A stretch of DNA of 64,000 bases, from NCBI GenBank assembly GCA_933822405.4, contig CAKOGP040001770.1, positions 124,001 through 188,000 of the forward strand. The letters run 5' to 3'. Origin of the DNA: Cylindrotheca closterium. Taxonomy: Eukaryota > Bacillariophyta > Bacillariophyceae > Bacillariales > Bacillariaceae. The stretch's first letter is position 1. Each line of letters begins with the position of its first letter. The notes under the pieces are model-generated. The model saw only the letters and a program-made list of their open reading frames with translations. It had not been told where the DNA came from and did no database searches. This document shows, one piece after another, positions 59,251 to 64,000 of this stretch. A program made the position numbers and the translations under genes.

Positions 59251-62200
59251 ATGCCACTGGATCTGCAACCGCTTCATGCTCTTCGCAATGATCTGCAACC
59301 GCTTCATGCTCTTCGCAATGAACACTGTAACTGGGAAGTTCGCTCGATTATTCTCCAACTGTCAAAAACACCGCAACAGACCGAACCAGAATCTATCGAC
59401 CTCGTGTCCAAGGTAAAGAGTCACGTCATTGTCCCTTCAGAAAGATTTCAACCTGCAGAGGATAAGGTATGCTGATTGTCCTTCTCCCATTCAGTCTCTC
59501 ATTGATTCTCAATTGATTCTCACATCTGCAAACACTGGGAAGGACCATATCCTCTGGTTTCCACCAACAGTGACCATTGCCAATGGCAGGTCATCCATCA
59601 ATTACCACTTGAATGATGCCAATGGCAGCTCGTCCATCAAGAAGCTTTTGAATCATGCCCTCAAACAGTGTTCATGTTCAGTGATCCAGTTAAGGAAAAA
59701 CAAAACCAAGAACAATACACGGTTCACGTTTTCCTGTCCACGCGCCAAAAGAGCAGGACAAAAGGATGCACCACTGGTGAGTGCGCCCGCATACTATCTT
59801 GATGTCACCCGTTCATAAAAAGAACTAAATCACTAAATCTATTCTCCTCCATTTCCTCCTTCCATCCTCTTCAATCCTATCCTTTTCTTCTCCAACTGCT
59901 CCTTTTTAGGATGGCAAGCCCCAGCGTGATTCAACAACAGCTCGTGTTCATGATATTGGAGACCTCTGCCGTTTCCAAATCATTGTTCATTTTCATCACC
60001 ACACAAAGCGCTGGTACCTTCGATTGGATGCAGGCCACAACTTTCTGCATGCCAATCACCACAAGGGCCTGCACCAAATCAGAAAGTCCCGTCATGATCT
60101 CCCTCTTCAGGTTCTAGAAACAGCATCCAATATGCTCGATCACGGGACACCTACCACCCATGTCCGGGCATTGACACAGACCTTGACTGATGTCAATCTC
60201 CCCACTAAAGCCTTTACACGGATTCTGGAAGAATCTCTGCATAATGGCCTCGGGGGTATATTTACTCCCTTCAACCCCCATGGTGAACGCAATACACCTG
60301 GACAAATGCTTCTTGACTGGCTTCGTTTTCATCCAGATCTGGATTTTGTGATTTACACTGCCACACTTGATGACAGTATGCACAGGCTCCGGCTGAGAAA
60401 GAAGACAAAAACAAAAGATGGTCTTATTGACCCTGCAAAATATCATACACAACGCCTTCAAGCTCTTGTTGAAGGTTTGACTCTTGACACAGGCAGGGAA
60501 GCATTGATTGCAGTTTCATTTGTTAGTAAGAAACAACGGAGGTAAGAACAGCATCATGTCAATTCAGCTTAACACACCTACCACTGTCTAACATTCGAAA
60601 GATAGATTTTTTGAGATGTTCCCAGAATGCCTTGGGATGGATGTGACCCATGGAACTAATGCAGAGAAACGCCCGCTCTTCCGTTTAGTGGGCCGGACTG
60701 CATCCAACGAAAACATCCCCCTCATGACGGCCTATCTTCCCTCTCTTTGCGAATGGGTGTTCCATTGGCTCTTTGACGATGCCATGCCTACTCTTTTTGG
60801 AAAAGAGAATGTTGCAAAGTTGCGTCTCATGATGACTGACGAAGACCTCCAGTGCATGGCTGCATTTAATGCCATTATAAAAGTGTACTACCCATATGCC
60901 CAGATCCGACTCTGTAAATGGCACAAGGTAACTCAATTGTTTCTTTTTAAATTGTGTTTGACCATCACTGACTAATCGTATCTTTCCTCAGGTTAATCGA
61001 AATTACTCAATCAGAGCTCCTACAAAGACAGAAGTTGACCTCCAATTTGCAAACAGGATTAGGGATTGGTGTTATTCATTCACCTCTTCCATAGAATCAG
61101 CCAAAGAAGAAAAGGACTCCTGGAATGCCCTTCTTACGTTTGTGGACAACATGGACAAGGAAGGCAACGTCACCAAGGATCTCATCAGGTTTACACGCAA
61201 ATATCTCACCACCTTTTTCAACAAGTCCATGGAGTACCTGTCCTTCAGACATTACATGGCTGTTCCAAATGGGGACAGAGCAGACAACTGTTTTGTGGAA
61301 TCCGATAATTCCTCGATCAAGCGTCTTGACCAAGGTCCAAAACCAAGCAACAAGATTCATGTTTCAGCGTTGAAATTGGCACAGCGGGACATAGCCTACG
61401 TCAACAATCTAACAGTTAAAAGTATCAAGTGTTCAGTGTCCACGTCAACACGGTCCCAGCAGACCAACACCAGTGTCCAGGATGCAAATCTCCAAGAATT
61501 GACGACGCATATTATCAAGAGCAAAGCATCACTGGCTGTTGAACAGCATTGCCTAGGGTCCAACTGCTACATTTACTATCCTGGCCTCTCTAATTCCAAG
61601 GAACAGACATTCTATGTTAGGGAAAACTTGATTAGAGCTTCTGTGACAAGATTCACTAGCTGGCGCCCAGTGGTTCCAAGGACAAGGTATGGATTCCGTG
61701 CTGTTCGTCAGCCATCATTCAATAATGACTCACTGTCTTTCAACACACCAGAACTGTTACCATTACAGAGTCTACATTTGACCAAGGCGCGGTTTTCACC
61801 TGTTCTTGTGGTTTTTTTCAACGTTCCAGCATAGTTTGTAGACATATCTACTGTCTACTTGGGCGTCCACCATCACATGCGGATTTTCCCCCACAGTGCT
61901 CGAAGCACTACATCCCAATGTCACTCCAATGTGATCAATACCTTATGACAGCCCAACAAATATCTGAACGTATTCTGAAGAGCGGTGGGCTATCATTGGC
62001 CCCCACCTACCCATTTAAAGTCCCATTGCACGTCCAGCAACAATGCCTAGGTCCGGAATGCTCAGGAGACACTTTAGTTGGCACCCTGAATCAGCCAGAT
62101 GCAGTTTCCGCATCAACCCCAAGAAGTCCTATTGATAGTCCTATTGAGGTCACACAACAATCACCGACGATGACACGCTGTCAGCCATCTCTCTCTGAGT

Positions 62201-62526
62201 ATCTCCTGGGTGGTAGGTGCGACAAAAAGATGTACTCAAGACATCTCAAAACATACCGGACCCTTACCTCAAACTGTGTTTCTGTGGAGATATCTCAGTA
62301 CTTTGAGACGCAGATCCTCAAACTCTTAACTGAAATGACTCGCATGGCATCCCAGTCTAAAGGTGAAATTGGTTCGGTTGGCCTAGTAGGCATGGGAACT
62401 CTTACTACAAGTTCCCACTCTCCCCGACAAACACATTCGCCAAAGCATCCGAATAATAGACCTACAAAAAAACAGAAGACTGACCCACAAAGACAACTAT
62501 TTTCAAAGAATGAATCAAAATATTAG
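59251..62526 (+). CDS. Mutator-like (MULE) transposase with SWIM zinc finger, 6 exons
   Basis: The proposed exons are 59251-59466, 59495-59776, 59910-60541, 60606-60927, 60992-61685/6 and 61752-62526, giving 973 residues with all phases matching. The introns are 28, 133, 64, 64 and 65 nt. The transposase core shows F-F-E-M-F-P-E-C-L-G-M-D-V-T-H-G-T-N (first Asp, about 387), L-M-M-T-D-E-D-L-Q (second Asp, about 452), R-L-C-K-W-H-K and D-N-C-F-V-E-S-D-N (candidate Glu, about 587). The SWIM finger follows at about 732: F-T-C-S-C-G-F-F-Q-R-S-S-I-V-C-R-H (C-x-C-x10-C-x-H). The C-terminus is basic. The family cuts and pastes DNA; FAR1-like relatives are domesticated transcription factors. No stop or frameshift remains once the introns are removed. 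It is flanked by satellites, but no terminal inverted repeats were identified. Confidence 0.82.
59260..59319 (+). repeat. 30-bp tandem duplication at the MULE protein N-terminus
   Basis: Copies 59260-59289 and 59290-59319 are identical and encode D-L-Q-P-L-H-A-L-R-N twice. The duplication keeps the frame. Confidence 0.9.
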
Positions 62527-62580
62527 ATATACCTTATAATCTTGCTATCTAAATATTAGATATACCTTATAATTTTGCTC
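62518..62580. repeat. 33-bp tandem duplication at the MULE stop codon
   Basis: The unit aaatattagatatacctta plus 14 more bases starts at 62518 and again at 62551, with one difference in the part that can be compared. The first copy contains the MULE terminal TAG. Confidence 0.8.
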
Positions 62581-62689
62581 CTGTATCACGGAACAAGACA
62601 GATATACATTTAATCAAGACAGAAATTTGGTGTTTGACTACTCCCAATGTCCAATGTCACCCGTCTTGATGCAGACCCCAAACCACCAT

Positions 62690-63180
62690 TGGCACCCGTC
62701 TTGATAAGTACTTGACCGTTACCAACGTCTTTTGATCAAACCATGCTGGATTAGATCTTTTTCAAAAAAATTAAATTTTTGGAACGGTTTTTCAAGAAAT
62801 GATTTCCCAGTTTCTCTTCACAACTTCACTAGTGTCGAGCGTCTTGATGAATGTCCGACCGTTCAACGTCTTTTGATTGCACGATCCCACGTATTTTAAA
62901 AAAATGGAAATTTATCCAGTTTTTTTTACACGTGGTTCCATTTTTTTTTGTGAAAAACTTCACTAGTGTCGAGCGTCTTGATGAATGTCCGACCGTTCAA
63001 CGTCTTTTGATTGAACGATCTCACGTATTTTTAAAAAAAGGAAATTTTTTTTACACGTGGTTCCCATTTTTTGGGGGAGAACTTCACTAGTGTCGAGCGT
63101 CGCGATGAATGTCTGACCGTTACCAACGTCTTTTGATCAAAATGATGCATGATGCGACCGTTATCAACGTCTTTTCGTCC
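62690..63180. repeat. Tandem about 125-134-bp repeats
   Basis: Three copies begin at 62824, 62958 and 63082 with cttcactagtgtcgagcgtc, spaced 134 and 124 bp. Each carries gaatgtccgaccgtt and aacgtcttttgat. Incomplete copies of the accgttaccaacgtcttttgatc part occur at about 62714 and 63117-63180. The array lies between the MULE gene and the next gene and contains no supported coding sequence. Confidence 0.85.
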
Positions 63181-63278
63181 AAACCAACTAAAAAACATGC
63201 TAGCTATACATACCGGTACTAGTACAAATAAAAACCGGAACTGCTTCGACTTTGGTTTGCTTCCGCAACAAACAACCA

Positions 63279-63808
63279 TGCCAAATGAAGTCACTTACTT
63301 TGTTCAAATAACAGATCCTGACAGCGCCTACAACGTTGGTACTTTGAGCTTAAAGGAGTCATTCAACTTCCGAAATCTTTTCAAAGGGACTCTACGAACC
63401 AACAACCTTGATATTGAAATTGCTAAAATTGGTCCATCTCTATCCAACCTTGCCGAGTGGAGTGGCTACCAGGTTGTAAGAGATGGGGAAATGACTCAAT
63501 TCATTAAACTCATGAGTTCAAGCTCGCTGATGTTCCGCAGTGTGAGCATCACTGGTCGTGCCGACAAAGTGACCGACAACGTCGACAATGACGTTTCTAG
63601 ACGTCAAGGGTGGGAATACATTAAAGCATTTGCCACCCAGACGGAGGACCTACGACTTCAAGATCTTAACGAGTGGGATGTGAGTGATCTATTCAATTTT
63701 ACATTTACTATCAACCCTGCATATTGCACCTTCGTGGTGTTTTTACTGCATCAGAAATTGATTTTAAAAAATAACATAAAAAGAATTCGAAACAAGGTTT
63801 CAACATAG
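63279..63808 (+). CDS. Unknown protein, possibly incomplete at its 3' end
   Basis: ATG 63279 (MPNEVTYFVQ) opens a protein-like frame, preceded by an A-rich leader. Residues 1-133 include I-T-D-P-D-S-A-Y-N-V-G-T-L-S-L, F-N-F-R-N-L-F-K-G-T-L-R and W-S-G-Y-Q-V-V-R-D-G-E. A donor GTGAGT lies at 63679. The possible acceptor tgcatcag ends at about 63753, giving a 75-nt intron with no stop; reading through instead reaches TAG at 63806-63808. A second acceptor (ttttcag) near 63830 could lead into further exons beyond the window. The last bases of the window start another ATG (63976, M-P-T-N-V-S). No family is recognised. The repeats upstream suggest a transposon-rich setting. Confidence 0.45.
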
Positions 63809-64000
63809 CGAAATATACCCAGATTTTCAGCACGCTAGTGATTTTCAATATCTTGGCACGAACCTTTTGATTATTTTCAAATTTTGCACGCCGGCAACGC
63901 CCCTCCCAAACCAAAAAGCTTCATAATTTCGGCAAGGAAGCTCACAATTTTGGCCGTAGCCAATTTTCAAAAACAATGCCAACCAACGTTTCCAATCTGA

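Noticed and set aside
61690..61795. Frameshift inactivating the MULE transposase
   Set aside because: A GT..AG intron at 61687-61751 in matching phase removes the problem and restores the SWIM finger.
1..64000. tRNA, rRNA or CRISPR loci
   Set aside because: I saw no convincing tRNA cloverleaf arms, rRNA segments or regularly spaced repeats by eye. A covariance-model tRNA search was not possible, so single tRNAs could have been missed.

Overview
This is nuclear DNA of a eukaryotic alga, most probably a pennate diatom. The sequence shows short spliceosomal introns (mostly 65-280 nt, GT..AG), tightly packed genes on both strands, and several proteins with a signal peptide followed by a diatom-type plastid cleavage motif (AFxP-like: AFLAP, AFVSP, AFSPH, NAWTP). 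It also has a PsbQ'-like oxygen-evolving protein, a DUF6824-type protein, a metacaspase in the algal type III arrangement, and helicase-associated (HA) repeat proteins. No virus, plasmid, rRNA, tRNA or CRISPR array could be supported. The species cannot be named from the sequence alone.

Layout. 1-2.2 kb: the 5' part of a large minus-strand gene that runs off the window, possibly a USP9X/USP34-like deubiquitinase. 2.3-8.6 kb: a 2100-residue charged nuclear-type protein with AT-hook-like repeats. 9.1-11.6 kb: an armadillo-like protein. 12.0-14.4 kb: a DDX3/Ded1 RNA helicase, followed by a 727-bp MITE-like element. 15.7-30.9 kb: a dense housekeeping block with tubulin cofactor B, a thioredoxin-like [2Fe-2S] ferredoxin, a mitochondrial PDK/BCKDK-type kinase, a membrane protein, an organellar leucyl-tRNA synthetase, a four-helix membrane protein, a DCN1-like neddylation factor, a flavodoxin-like protein, a membrane-anchored thioredoxin and BolA. 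31.2-33.8 kb: a type III metacaspase divergent from an unknown type II membrane protein. 33.8-37.9 kb: a gene-poor stretch with local duplications and a hairpin. 37.9-49.6 kb: a second dense block with a DUF6824-type regulator, a plastid ICMT-like methyltransferase, a Chk2-like FHA kinase, an NTF2-like plastid candidate divergent from PsbQ', an adenylate kinase carrying an in-frame stop, NudC and a J-domain protein. 50.6-64 kb: a mobile-element-rich end with a hAT-like transposase ORF, a small candidate PP1-docking membrane protein, a broken ShKT/prolyl-4-hydroxylase gene, an HA-repeat protein, a plastid CRM-like protein, satellite repeats, a six-exon MULE transposase with a SWIM finger, and a partial unknown gene.

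The genes do not form one pathway. Recurring themes are plastid function, cullin/ubiquitin control, checkpoint and chromatin functions, and invasion by DNA transposons at the right end. Exon joins were worked out by eye from splice signals, phase and family conservation. They have not been checked against transcripts.
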